NCBI GenBank assembly: GCA_001602455.1
Contig: CP012157.1
Span: forward strand, 1,421,733 to 1,485,732
Direction of reading: 5' to 3'
DNA: 64,000 bases
Source of the DNA: Betaproteobacteria bacterium UKL13-2
GTDB taxonomy: Bacteria; Pseudomonadota; Gammaproteobacteria; Burkholderiales; Usitatibacteraceae
Both the position numbers and the translations under genes were made by a program. The notes beneath the pieces are model-generated. The model ran no database searches. It saw only the letters and a list, made by a program, of their open reading frames with translations, and was not told the origin of the DNA. Positions 1-7,682 of the stretch are shown here, one piece after another; within the stretch, counting starts at the first letter, position 1; every line of letters begins with the position of its first letter.

Positions 1-49
1 AGTCGTATTGCCCGTTGCGCGGGTTGCGAACACGAAACATTTCGCTCAT
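1..49 (-). CDS. 5' end of a gene running out of the window
   Basis: Only the first 16 codons are visible. An ATG at 49-47 overlaps the TGA of the nitrilase-like gene in a TGATG arrangement, the same coupling seen between that gene and the one before it, so this is probably the next gene of a minus-strand operon. The N-terminus reads MSEMFRVRNPRNGQYD. A start of this kind, with an NPR(N/T)G motif, is often seen in aldehyde dehydrogenase family proteins, but 16 residues are too few to assign function. Confidence 0.45.
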   Translation of the reverse strand, partial: MSEMFRVRNPRNGQYD

Positions 50-1089
50 TTTGATGTGGCCTTGTTCTGGATAGCGGCGATGCCGCGCTCGATGGCCGCA
101 CGAAAACCTGCACGCGATGGTTTGTCATTCGCCAGCACGTTCGGCGGATACACACTCATTTGATAGGTGGAGGCAAATGGTTCCAGCCGTAAACGCGCTA
201 GATAGTTATCCATGCCAACACGCCCACGCACATGGCGAATAGTGGCAGGGTCAATCTGGGTTAGAGCGACCATCGATTCACCGTAACCAGCTTCCGCAAG
301 AATCCGGCCTTCGTAATCAATTACCATCGAACCGCTATCCGTCGATGCCATCGGAACGTCGATGCCCGCAATACCCGCACTGTTGGCAGACACCACATAG
401 GCCAGGTTCTCCACCGCGCGTGCCCGCTTGGCAATACCTTTCTTGGTCGCTTGTGGGCTGCCGGTTTCAGATGACGAATGCAGGAAAATCTCGGCACCGC
501 GTAGCGCCAGTGCCCGTGCCACTTCGGGGAACAAAATTTCTTCGGACGCGATGCAGGCAAGTGTGCCCAGAGGCGTATCAGCAACCGGGAAGGCGGCTTC
601 CACACCATAAATATCAACAAACTTGTCCCAGACATCGTGCGGTGTGGCGGTGTACATGGAAATCAAACGGCGATAACGAAGAATCAACTCACCTTGATCG
701 TTGATGATAAAACTCACTTGAAACGACAGGTCGGAAAACTTCGGGTCGATCTCATAGGCATTGCCAGACAGATACACACCATTCTTCTTCGCGACCTCGC
801 CCAGCGCTTTGTACTCCGGCCCGTCTTGCAGCAGACACGCGCGTGCCGCCCACGTCGGCAAATCTGGTCCCGTCGGAAAACTCGTCAGAAAATACTCCGG
901 CAGCACCACCAGTTTCAAATCATCGCCGGAAAACGTCTTTGAGGCGGCAATTTGCCGGTCAATACGCTCGATGGACCGCATCATCTGCGTGCGACACGCG
1001 GCGACGTCGGTGATGCTGTTGACCGCCTCACAACGTGTTTGTAGCGCCAGCGCGCGGTATGGACCGTAGAGATTGGAGTTTGATGACAT
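46..1089 (-). CDS. nitrilase-superfamily (CN_hydrolase) protein with altered triad
   Basis: A 347-residue protein of the carbon-nitrogen hydrolase fold. These enzymes normally split amide or nitrile C-N bonds with a Glu-Lys-Cys triad in the cytosol. The Glu is clear (LPEYF, E65). The strand that should carry the Lys reads RYRRL (Arg near 141). The nucleophile elbow reads ASEEILFPEVAR, so the residue at the Cys position (C-x-D-x-x-FPE in the family) is Ser182; the nearest Cys is 179. It could be a pseudoenzyme or a divergent subfamily. I chose the ATG at 1089, which overlaps the upstream stop by one base (TGATG), rather than the TTG one codon earlier. It is the third gene of a minus-strand set headed by the enoyl-CoA hydratase. 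Confidence 0.8.
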   Translation of the reverse strand: MSSNSNLYGPYRALALQTRCEAVNSITDVAACRTQMMRSIERIDRQIAASKTFSGDDLKLVVLPEYFLTSFPTGPDLPTWAARACLLQDGPEYKALGEVAKKNGVYLSGNAYEIDPKFSDLSFQVSFIINDQGELILRYRRLISMYTATPHDVWDKFVDIYGVEAAFPVADTPLGTLACIASEEILFPEVARALALRGAEIFLHSSSETGSPQATKKGIAKRARAVENLAYVVSANSAGIAGIDVPMASTDSGSMVIDYEGRILAEAGYGESMVALTQIDPATIRHVRGRVGMDNYLARLRLEPFASTYQMSVYPPNVLANDKPSRAGFRAAIERGIAAIQNKATSK

Positions 1090-1418
1090 CAAATGACCTG
1101 TCGTGAGTCGTTAAGTTGGGAGGTCGGATGACCAAAACCATCGAGCAGCATGACCTGCGCATCACAAATGCCCTCGCGTAGTTTGCGAATCTCCGCATAT
1201 TCCGCCGAATGCCAGTAGGCGAGTGCGGCGTCTTTGTTCGGCCATTCGGAAATCACTTTCTTGCCAATGATGGGTTGCCCTTCGAGAGCATCTCCTTCTG
1301 CGCCAAGCACCAGATACTTGCCGCCCATCCGCGTAACCAATGCCGCGTTTGCCGAGCCGTATGCGGCAAATTTTTTGGTGTCGTGAATGACTGCGCTGAC
1401 AAAGATATAGACGGGCAT
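1089..1418 (-). CDS. DUF1330 domain protein
   Basis: A 109-residue ferredoxin-like alpha+beta-barrel protein of the DUF1330 type. It begins MPVYIFVSAVIHD, has a central KYLVLGAEG segment, and the C-terminal part WHSAEYAEIRKLRE matches the usual WHSPEYQ-type motif. The family is uncharacterised; members are small cytosolic dimers often found in catabolic operons. It lies 3 bp after the enoyl-CoA hydratase stop and overlaps the nitrilase-like gene, so translation is probably coupled. No catalytic residue can be named. Confidence 0.85.
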   Translation of the reverse strand: MPVYIFVSAVIHDTKKFAAYGSANAALVTRMGGKYLVLGAEGDALEGQPIIGKKVISEWPNKDAALAYWHSAEYAEIRKLREGICDAQVMLLDGFGHPTSQLNDSRQVI

Positions 1419-1421
1419 GGC

Positions 1422-2201
1422 TTAGTCAAATTCGGGTGTACGTTTTTCCACAAAGGCCGCAGCACCTTCGGCGAAGTCTTGGCCCTTAAACGCGTCCGCA
1501 AAAATCTGCTTGGTCTGGGCGTCGTCGTTGGTTTGTCCCACTCTAATCTTCAGGAGGGATTGTTTGATGCCGCGTACGCTATATGACGATAGTGAAGTCA
1601 TTTTCGCCAGCGTCGCGGCTAATGCGGATGGCAATGACGCGGGCTCGACACATTCGGTAACCATGCCCCAAGTCACGGCAGTTGCCGCATCAACTTCCTT
1701 GGCGAGTAGCAAAATCTCACGCGCGCGCGCCGCACCGACCAGCTCAACCACCCGCAAGCAATCAACTAGCCGATAAGTCAGGCCGAGTTTTGAAGGCGTG
1801 ATGGCAAACGTGGCGTCGGTTGTACACAACCTGAAGTCGGAAGCCGCCGCGAGTGCAGCACCGCCGCCGTAACACACGCCGCGAATTACCGCGATGGTAG
1901 GCTGTGGCAGCGCGGCGAAGGTGTCGAGCGCACGCGCAATCGCGGCTTGGTTATACGCCATCCACGCGGTGTCGCGGATGTGCTCACGCAACTCGTGGAT
2001 ATCGGCACCTGCGCTGAAGTGCGCACCTTCACCTTGCAGCACCACTGCGCGAACATCACCATTGACTGCAATCGCTGCACAAGTCTCTGCCAGTGCTTGC
2101 CAGGCTGCGGTGTCCAGCGCATTGCGCTTTGCCGGTCGTGCGATGGTGAGTGTCGCCACCGAATCGACAATATTGAGCAGAAGGGAAGGGCCGTTGGTCA
2201 T
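1422..2201 (-). CDS. enoyl-CoA hydratase/isomerase family protein
   Basis: A 259-residue crotonase-fold protein expected to act on a CoA thioester (hydration, isomerisation or C-C cleavage). The first oxyanion-hole segment is HFSAGADIHEL near residue 65 and the second is GVCYGGGAALAAASDFRL near residue 110. The canonical glutamates of true hydratases are not obvious at the expected positions, so a hydratase, isomerase or hydrolase role stays open. It is the first gene of the minus-strand operon. Its ATG at 2201 lies 29 bp from the TTGTCCGGACAA palindrome in the divergent promoter region shared with the hydrolase gene at 2286. Confidence 0.9.
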   Translation of the reverse strand: MTNGPSLLLNIVDSVATLTIARPAKRNALDTAAWQALAETCAAIAVNGDVRAVVLQGEGAHFSAGADIHELREHIRDTAWMAYNQAAIARALDTFAALPQPTIAVIRGVCYGGGAALAAASDFRLCTTDATFAITPSKLGLTYRLVDCLRVVELVGAARAREILLLAKEVDAATAVTWGMVTECVEPASLPSALAATLAKMTSLSSYSVRGIKQSLLKIRVGQTNDDAQTKQIFADAFKGQDFAEGAAAFVEKRTPEFD

Positions 2202-2229
2202 GCCAGATTATTCTTCAAGGGTGACAAAG

Positions 2230-2241
2230 TTGTCCGGACAA
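2230..2241. promoter_or_regulatory. TTGTCCGGACAA operator (site 1)
   Basis: A perfect 12-bp palindrome in the 84-bp divergent region between the enoyl-CoA hydratase gene (minus) and the alpha/beta-hydrolase gene (plus). The same word recurs at eight other control sites in the window. Its form fits a HutC-type GntR operator; binding by the GntR protein encoded at 32844-33566 is inferred. Confidence 0.8.
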
Positions 2242-2285
2242 ATTATATTCGTGATCCGCAACCTGTGCTTTCCGGAGTAATCAGC

Positions 2286-3101
2286 ATGAAACGACTGTTT
2301 ATCGAAACAAGCAAGGGGCAACTTCACGCACGGTCCCACGCAGGTGACTCCGCTTCTGCCACATTGCCACCGTTGGTGATGTTGCACGCGGCACCGGGAA
2401 GCGCGCTGATGTTGTCTAACTTGCAGGTGCGATTCAAGCAACGCTCGCTCGCCATTGATCTTCCCGGTATGGGTGACTCCGATCCGCTTCCACAGGGGAA
2501 CGCGGAGCCGAGCATCGGCGACTTCACGGACATGGTCGAGGAATCAATTTTGAAGACCTTCGATGAACCGATTGACGTCTATGGAACATTGTCGGGAGTG
2601 CGGGTAGCACTTGAGATCGCCAATCGGCAGTCCGTTCGCGTCAGACGCGTGGTGTTGGATGGCATCGGCATTCCCAAGCCTGAACAACTCGATGAATTGC
2701 TTGCCAACTACGCACCTGATTTCACGCCGGACATCAACGGTAACCACCTGATGAACACGTTCCAGCTTTGTCGTGACCAATATCTGTTCTATCCGTGGTA
2801 CGCGCGCGACGCCGAACATCGGCGCCCAACCGGTTTACCAAGTGCGGTAGCGTTACACACAAAGGTGATGGAAAGTTTGAAATCTGCGGCGGGATTTCGG
2901 CCATTGATTCGTGCCGCGTTTCGTTACGACTGTGCGGCTGCATTGTTGGCGATGAAACAACCCGCACTCATCACCGCTGACGGGTCTGCTGTACGCGCCG
3001 ACTTGCCTGTTCTTGAATTTCCACCCGCTGAGCCGCTCACATGCCCGTCGGATTTACTCGATAAACGTGCGGCGCGGATCGCGGCGTTTCTTGAAGCTTA
3101 G
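2286..3101 (+). CDS. alpha/beta-hydrolase-fold protein lacking the nucleophile serine
   Basis: A 271-residue protein. The ATG at 2286 has GGAG eight bases upstream. Fold markers are the oxyanion segment MLHAAPGSA near residue 35 and DLPGMGDSDP near 60. The nucleophile elbow, normally GxSxG, reads YGTLSGVRVALE, placing Leu102 at the serine position with Ser103 next to it. The lid region carries HLMNTFQLCRDQYLFYPWY, which closely matches the lid of the tandem protein at 7683-9389 (HLLWLWARLREQHLFFPW), so they form one paralogous family. It is transcribed divergently from the enoyl-CoA hydratase operon across operator site 1. The reaction is unknown. Confidence 0.85.
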   Translation: MKRLFIETSKGQLHARSHAGDSASATLPPLVMLHAAPGSALMLSNLQVRFKQRSLAIDLPGMGDSDPLPQGNAEPSIGDFTDMVEESILKTFDEPIDVYGTLSGVRVALEIANRQSVRVRRVVLDGIGIPKPEQLDELLANYAPDFTPDINGNHLMNTFQLCRDQYLFYPWYARDAEHRRPTGLPSAVALHTKVMESLKSAAGFRPLIRAAFRYDCAAALLAMKQPALITADGSAVRADLPVLEFPPAEPLTCPSDLLDKRAARIAAFLEA

Positions 3102-3410
3102 CCGCAGAGGAGGCCAATCAGCCCACACGCCGGTATGCCGGGGAAATAGAAGCGTATCCGGAATATCGCGTGGAATGGTGTTGTCACCACCCTTTTCGAG
3201 CGCTCACAATCTTGCCAAAATCAGCCAGAAGCCGCGCCTCCCGCAGTGTGACCAATTCAGCTCGCTAGACAGCGTAGTCCGAGCTTATCTGGTGTTCTCT
3301 CATTTGAAAACATGCGAGCCGCGTACGTTAGTGGCATTCAGCCATCACTAATTGTTCCAGGGCGAGACTGGTCTTCGGTGACCTCGTAGGCTGATACCGC
3401 GAGTCATACT
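3102..3410. other. about 300 bp without a recognisable gene
   Basis: I see no convincing reading frame, hairpin terminator or operator copy here. It marks the left edge of a patch (to about 4.5 kb) of small toxin-antitoxin-type remnants that separates the first hydrolase gene from the TonB receptor gene. Confidence 0.5.
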
Positions 3411-3812
3411 TTGCTTATTCCTGTAGTGCTGAAGGATGGTTCCGGCATCAGTTGCGGCGTAAACGGCCGAGGCTGTATAAAAACGTGCTCTCAGTTAAAT
3501 TTTGCTCGATTTGAAGGGCCCTCAAACCCTTACCCGATTCAAAACAATCGATTGCGGCGCGAACACCCAAGGGTTCGGACGGAGGTAGAGCGGATTGAGC
3601 GCGACGAATCTGCGCTGCTTGATGCTCTATTGAAAGCCCGTCAGGACGCGGGACTAACTCAAGCGCAGGTTGCCGAAAGAATGGGGACACAGGCTCCAGC
3701 CGTGGCGCGTCTTGAGCGCTCGCTGTCGACAGGGAAACACTCGCCGTCTGTCGCAACACTACGCAAGTACGTCAAGGCGTGCGGTAAGCGACTTGTTCTC
3801 CGCGTTGCCTGA
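3411..3812 (+). CDS. XRE-family helix-turn-helix protein, antitoxin-like
   Basis: The last 80 or so residues form a HigA-like antitoxin domain: ALLKARQDAGLTQAQVAERM is the HTH, followed by APAVARLERSL and a PSVATLRKYVKACGKRLVL tail typical of this family. The first 50 residues of the open frame do not resemble the family, and the true start is probably a later non-ATG codon near 3555-3590. No cognate toxin gene is adjacent, so this is either a solitary antitoxin or a remnant. It would bind DNA and repress its own promoter if active. Confidence 0.6.
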   Translation: MLIPVVLKDGSGISCGVNGRGCIKTCSQLNFARFEGPSNPYPIQNNRLRREHPRVRTEVERIERDESALLDALLKARQDAGLTQAQVAERMGTQAPAVARLERSLSTGKHSPSVATLRKYVKACGKRLVLRVA

Positions 3813-4028
3813 CTTATCTTACTGACAAGCTCGCTGGAAGACCGTCATCATGAACGCGGTCGAAACCGGCCAATAGCTGCCGTTCAAACGCATCGCCTAA
3901 TTTCATACGCTCATCCATCGAATGGCCCAACGAACAAGAATACTCCACCACTTAGAGTGCGATGGAGAGGGTTTAAGTCATTCGTGCGTCGCGCTTGACA
4001 ATCGAACGCACGTAAATACAATGTATTG

Positions 4029-4496
4029 ATGATCACGTTCGAGTGGGACCCGCCGAAAGCGGCAACTAACCTCAAGAAGCATCAAATATCGTTCGAAGAA
4101 GCGAGATCCGTCTTTTTTGATGAGTTCGCGGTACAGTTCTTCGACGAAGCGCACTCATTAGACGAAGAGCGGTTCCTGCTGTTGGGAATGAGTTCCGGTG
4201 CGAAATTGCTTATCGTTTGTCACTGCGAGAGAAATGAAGGCGAAGTTATTCGGATCATCTCTGCCCGTAAAGCGATGAAACGAGAAAGCGAGTTTTATCA
4301 AGGTGTGTTGCTGTGGATGCGGGCTGCACGTTCGCTCTCGGGTGATTGGACGGCAAATCGGACGGCAAATCGGACGGCACCGTGTTTGCCATCGCAGTTG
4401 ATAAACACGCACCTTTCTCCCTTACGTATTTGGCAAACACGGCCCGCGATGCTGTGGTCGGTCAGGCAAAAAATCGCTCGCCCGTTCACCTACTGA
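4029..4496 (+). CDS. BrnT-family toxin-like protein with abnormal C-terminal extension
   Basis: Residues 1-92 match BrnT ribonuclease-type toxins: ITFEWDPPKAATNLKKHQIS, FEEARSVFFDE, a core ending IRIISARKAMKRESEFY. BrnT proteins usually end close to this point. Here the frame runs on for about 60 residues of low-quality sequence that includes a 12-bp tandem duplication (about 4346-4380, giving TANRTANRT). No brnA antitoxin gene follows. I chose ATG 4029 over TTG 4026. The extension suggests loss of the native stop or a junction, so activity is doubtful. Confidence 0.65.
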   Translation: MITFEWDPPKAATNLKKHQISFEEARSVFFDEFAVQFFDEAHSLDEERFLLLGMSSGAKLLIVCHCERNEGEVIRIISARKAMKRESEFYQGVLLWMRAARSLSGDWTANRTANRTAPCLPSQLINTHLSPLRIWQTRPAMLWSVRQKIARPFTY

Positions 4497-4535
4497 CCCG
4501 CTTTCGGACGCGCCCCCATAAAATGTTCAGGCTAG
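4468..4535. repeat. dispersed intergenic repeat, copy 1
   Basis: This stretch aligns by eye with 50836-50893. Both read (T/G)CAGGC, AAAAATCGCT, CCGCTTT, ACGCGCC and ATGTTCAGGC in the same order, with small gaps. It looks like a REP- or BIME-type intergenic element rather than coding DNA. Confidence 0.45.
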
Positions 4536-4559
4536 CTGTTGGGTTGAGTGCAACTGAGA

Positions 4560-6743
4560 CTACTTAAAGCGATAACGTAGATCGACACCATAGGTTCGTG
4601 GCACGTTTATGTACGCGTCGGCAATTCCCAGTGCTGAAATGTCAAACGCGCCTGTGTAGTAGAGCTTGTTGTTCAAGTTCTTACCCCACAAGGCAACCGA
4701 CCACTTGCCGCCTTTGGCGTCATATGCGACGCGGCCATCAACCAGCGAGTAGGCGTTGGTTTTGATGACTTCTGACGTCGCCAGATTTTGATAATGGTCG
4801 CCAACGTGTTTGATACCGGCATTAATGTTGACGTTGCCACCTTCCAGCCTGATTCGGTAGTTCGTGCCGATGCCATACTGCTGCTTCGGCGCTTGTTTCA
4901 ACGCTTTACCTGAGAATGTCCCGTTGTTTACGGCGCTGTAATTTTTATACTTGCCGTCAAGCGTGCCCAAGTGTGCATTGATCTGCCAATTGCTGGTGAT
5001 CTGGGCAACCGTCTCAAGCTCAAAGCCTTTCAACTCGGCGCTTGACGCATTGGTCAGATTCGAGACGCCGTTCGCATCAAAGGCTGTCAGTTGCAGGTCT
5101 TTGTAGTCGTTCTTGAAGTAGTTGATATTGAAGCGCCACTTGCCGTCGGCCATCGTCGTTTTCAAGCCAATCTCATACGACCTGACGGTTTCGGGCCTCA
5201 ACGTGGTGAACGCTGCAATCGAGCCGGCGCGCCCGTTGTATCCACCGCTCTTGAAACCGGTTGACGCAGAGACGTAACCCAACACTTCGCGGGTGAGCTG
5301 CGCGTCTAGGCCAAGTTTCCAGTCGGTGTTGTTCCAAGAGTCTGACTTGGCGACACGGAAGGCTTCAACGCCAGTGGTGCGGACGGAGATGATCGAAAAA
5401 TCCTTCGATTCGTGACTTGAACGGATGCCGGCTGTCATTTTCCAGACAGGACTAAAGCGGTAGTCCGCTTGGCCGTAAACGGCGGTCGCCTTGACGGTTT
5501 GTGCCAACGTGTTGGTCGCACCGGTCGCAAAGATATCTTGGCGGGTCGGTTGGTCGTTTTGCTCTGTCAGGAAGAACGCGCCTGCCGTCCAGCTAAGTGG
5601 ACCTTTACCTGTTGAAATCAACTGCGATTCATAACTGGTCTGACTTTGTCGCTGATCCTGGAAGAGATGGAACCCGGTGGCATTGGTGCCGTCGAGGTCG
5701 ATGTACAGCGTGTTGTCCATCTTGCGATAGGCGACGATGTTGCGCCACTCAAGTGATGCAAAATCGGTCGATGTCACAACAGAAAAGCCACTTTGGTCGA
5801 GGTCATTTCTGCCCGTGCCGGCCGGTAGGTTAGATTGAATCGTCAGCAAATCGCCGTCTGCATTGTTAACCGGGCGGCCGAATCGTACAGCAGCAGCCGG
5901 ATCGAGAACCCCGCTCGCATACTGCGGGCCGCTACGCTGTCTGAGGATGTCCCCCGCCACGGTCACACGGGTGGAACCGATGTTGAAGCCCAAGCTACCG
6001 CGCGCGCCATAGATCTGCTCATCGTTGACCACGTCGCCGTTGGTCAGATTTTTCAAATAGCCGTCGCGCGCCTTGGACATGACGCCAAAGGTAGCGTCAA
6101 CGCCGTCGGCGAGTTTGGTGCTGACCGATGCGCGCACATCCAATCGATGGAAGTTACCAGCGCGACCTTCGATCTCGAACTTTTCTGCGCCTGTTGGCTT
6201 GGCAGTGACGTAGCGTATCGCGCCGCCAGGAGCATTACGGCCATACAACGTACCTTGCGGACCACGCAATACTTCTACGCGGGTGATGTCGAACATGTCA
6301 AACAGTGCGCCGGTCACACGCGGGATATAGACATCATCGATGTAAATGGCGACTGAAGGATCGGCGGAGAAAAGTGATTCGTCTGTGCCCACGCCGCGCA
6401 TAAATATCTTTGCCGCCGATGAAGTGCCCGTTGCAGGTTCAACGACCACGTTGGGGATCTCAAACTTCATGTCGTCCAAACGGCGAATCTGCTTTTGCTC
6501 CAAGTCTTTTGCTGACAGGGTCGTAATCGCAACGGGAACCTTCTGCAACTCCTCCTCGCGCCGTTGCGCGGTCACCACGATATTTTCGAGCTTGTCGTCA
6601 GCTTTCGCCTCCGGCGTCGCAGCGGCGCTTTGGGCCGTTGCGGCGTTCATCGTCAGCGCGGAAACCGCCAGTGCGACAGCAACGTGCATCACGCTAAATT
6701 TGCCAAGGCTGGCCTGGCCACGTTGATTCAGGAATTGGTTCAT
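4560..6743 (-). CDS. TonB-dependent outer-membrane receptor
   Basis: A 727-residue receptor. The ATG at 6743 has GGAG seven bases upstream; the open frame continues further but has no signal peptide there. Residues 1-45 form a signal sequence with a hydrophobic stretch VALAVSALTMNAATAQ. A TonB-box-like IVVTAQRREEELQ is followed by the plug (VPVAITTL, MRGVGTDES, RVEVLRGPQGTLYGRNAPGG). The barrel ends RTYGVDLRYRFK with the terminal Phe near the end. It should import a siderophore-like or organic substrate across the outer membrane using TonB energy. Its promoter region (6744-7121) contains two operator copies, so it is probably co-regulated with the catabolic genes. Confidence 0.93.
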   Translation of the reverse strand: MNQFLNQRGQASLGKFSVMHVAVALAVSALTMNAATAQSAAATPEAKADDKLENIVVTAQRREEELQKVPVAITTLSAKDLEQKQIRRLDDMKFEIPNVVVEPATGTSSAAKIFMRGVGTDESLFSADPSVAIYIDDVYIPRVTGALFDMFDITRVEVLRGPQGTLYGRNAPGGAIRYVTAKPTGAEKFEIEGRAGNFHRLDVRASVSTKLADGVDATFGVMSKARDGYLKNLTNGDVVNDEQIYGARGSLGFNIGSTRVTVAGDILRQRSGPQYASGVLDPAAAVRFGRPVNNADGDLLTIQSNLPAGTGRNDLDQSGFSVVTSTDFASLEWRNIVAYRKMDNTLYIDLDGTNATGFHLFQDQRQSQTSYESQLISTGKGPLSWTAGAFFLTEQNDQPTRQDIFATGATNTLAQTVKATAVYGQADYRFSPVWKMTAGIRSSHESKDFSIISVRTTGVEAFRVAKSDSWNNTDWKLGLDAQLTREVLGYVSASTGFKSGGYNGRAGSIAAFTTLRPETVRSYEIGLKTTMADGKWRFNINYFKNDYKDLQLTAFDANGVSNLTNASSAELKGFELETVAQITSNWQINAHLGTLDGKYKNYSAVNNGTFSGKALKQAPKQQYGIGTNYRIRLEGGNVNINAGIKHVGDHYQNLATSEVIKTNAYSLVDGRVAYDAKGGKWSVALWGKNLNNKLYYTGAFDISALGIADAYINVPRTYGVDLRYRFK

Positions 6744-6765
6744 GAGGAACTCCGATTGTGGTGTG

Positions 6766-6832
6766 GTTGTGAGTTGTGAGTTGTGAGTTGTGAGTTGTGA
6801 TTTGTCAGTCGTCAGTTGTAGCTTGTGACTTG
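6766..6832. repeat. heptanucleotide tandem repeat in the receptor leader
   Basis: About five exact copies of GTTGTGA (6766-6800) followed by degenerate copies to 6832, lying 23-90 bp upstream of the receptor ATG, in its presumed 5' untranslated region. Slippage here could change the leader length. Confidence 0.75.
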
Positions 6833-6936
6833 TACAGGCCATTGGCTGCATCACGATTAAGTTAGATGTAACCAAGGCATTGCTCCAAGGGCGGTACCGA
6901 AACTTAACTTGTATTTTGTTGCAGGGCAGACTAGAT

Positions 6937-6948
6937 TTGTCCGGACAA
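6937..6948. promoter_or_regulatory. TTGTCCGGACAA operator (site 2)
   Basis: A perfect copy of the cluster operator in the divergent region between the TonB receptor gene and the gene at 7122. It lies inside a larger inverted repeat: a 13-bp arm starting CTAGATTTGTCC at 6931 is repeated in inverse at 6958-6970. Confidence 0.8.
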
Positions 6949-6952
6949 CTAT

Positions 6953-6964
6953 TTGTACGGACAA
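6953..6964. promoter_or_regulatory. TTGTACGGACAA operator (site 3)
   Basis: A one-mismatch copy of the operator with its centre 16 bp from site 2. The spacing of about one and a half helical turns and the shared inverted repeat suggest paired occupancy by regulator dimers. Confidence 0.7.
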
Positions 6965-7121
6965 ATCTAGTCTTATCGACTGATGGTGTCAAGATAATGA
7001 AACAAACCCGCCGTGAGCCCGCGCAAACCGCCGGTCTTCTACAACGCTGGCGCAAGAAGTAAGAGTGGCTACCACCTATCTTGAAACTGTCTTGAGGCGA
7101 CTGACCAATTTACGGAGCGCA

Positions 7122-7571
7122 ATGAATCCAATCAAACAGTTCATGCCGGCTTTGCTAAGGCATAACGGTATCTGGGAGGGCATCTACCACTTGGTTGATG
7201 CAGAAGGCAAAACGCTTGACCGGCATCACTCGTGCATAGAAGTGCGATTTCCCGAATCAGGCTCGTACCACTACACCCAGAAAAATTATTTCTGGTGGGG
7301 GGATGGACGCGACACACATGGTGAATATCCGGGGGTATGCCGCGATGGCGTCTTGTATTGGGACAACGAATTGATTCGCGGTAAAGCATGGTCGGTGGAT
7401 GAGCTATCCACCGTGCTCACATGGCAGCGCCACGATACGCCGGACGCATATTTGTACGAACTTATCGTCATTAACCAAACAAATGATCAGCGCAGCCGCA
7501 CTTGGCATTGGTTTCGGGATGGGGTGATCTATCAGCGTACCTTGATTGAAGAATCCAAGATTTCGGATTGA
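7122..7571 (+). CDS. uncharacterised lipocalin-like protein, paralogue of 30663-31172
   Basis: A 149-residue protein with no family I can name securely. Conserved blocks are HNGIWEGIYHLVD, EVRFPESGSYHYTQKNYF, WDNELIRGKAW and RTWHWFRDGVIYQRTLI. Each has a direct counterpart in the protein at 30663-31172 (HEGVWDGWYRHYD, CRFPESGPYPYHQTNYYSW, FDNDLIKGWAAE, RVWHWYRDGRIVSRTLI). The alternating aromatic pattern suggests a small beta-barrel ligand binder or enzyme, which is inference. The paralogue begins MSAKQMLPLL, which supports the ATG at 7122 (GGAG just upstream) over an in-frame GTG at 7065. Confidence 0.75.
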   Translation: MNPIKQFMPALLRHNGIWEGIYHLVDAEGKTLDRHHSCIEVRFPESGSYHYTQKNYFWWGDGRDTHGEYPGVCRDGVLYWDNELIRGKAWSVDELSTVLTWQRHDTPDAYLYELIVINQTNDQRSRTWHWFRDGVIYQRTLIEESKISD

Positions 7572-7618
7572 CGGACGTGCGCGATTGTCCAATCCAAGTT
7601 TTGCCGTTAATATGTAAT

Positions 7619-7630
7619 TTGTCCGGACAA
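7619..7630. promoter_or_regulatory. TTGTCCGGACAA operator (site 4)
   Basis: A perfect copy, palindromic for 14 bp with flanking T and A, 47 bp after the stop of the preceding gene and about 52 bp before the preferred start of the tandem hydrolase gene. It probably marks a promoter for the 7683-11874 gene run. Confidence 0.8.
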
Positions 7631-7682
7631 ATTATTGATGGCAGTTTGTTCCCTCCGGGCGATGCAACCGGACTTAGCGCGT

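Noticed and set aside
1947-2285. Upstream extension of the hydrolase frame
   Set aside because: It runs antisense to the enoyl-CoA hydratase gene and across operator site 1; the ATG at 2286 has a clear ribosome site.
6744-7055. N-terminal extension of the first receptor frame
   Set aside because: It covers the tandem repeats and operators and lacks a signal peptide; the ATG at 6743 starts a normal one.
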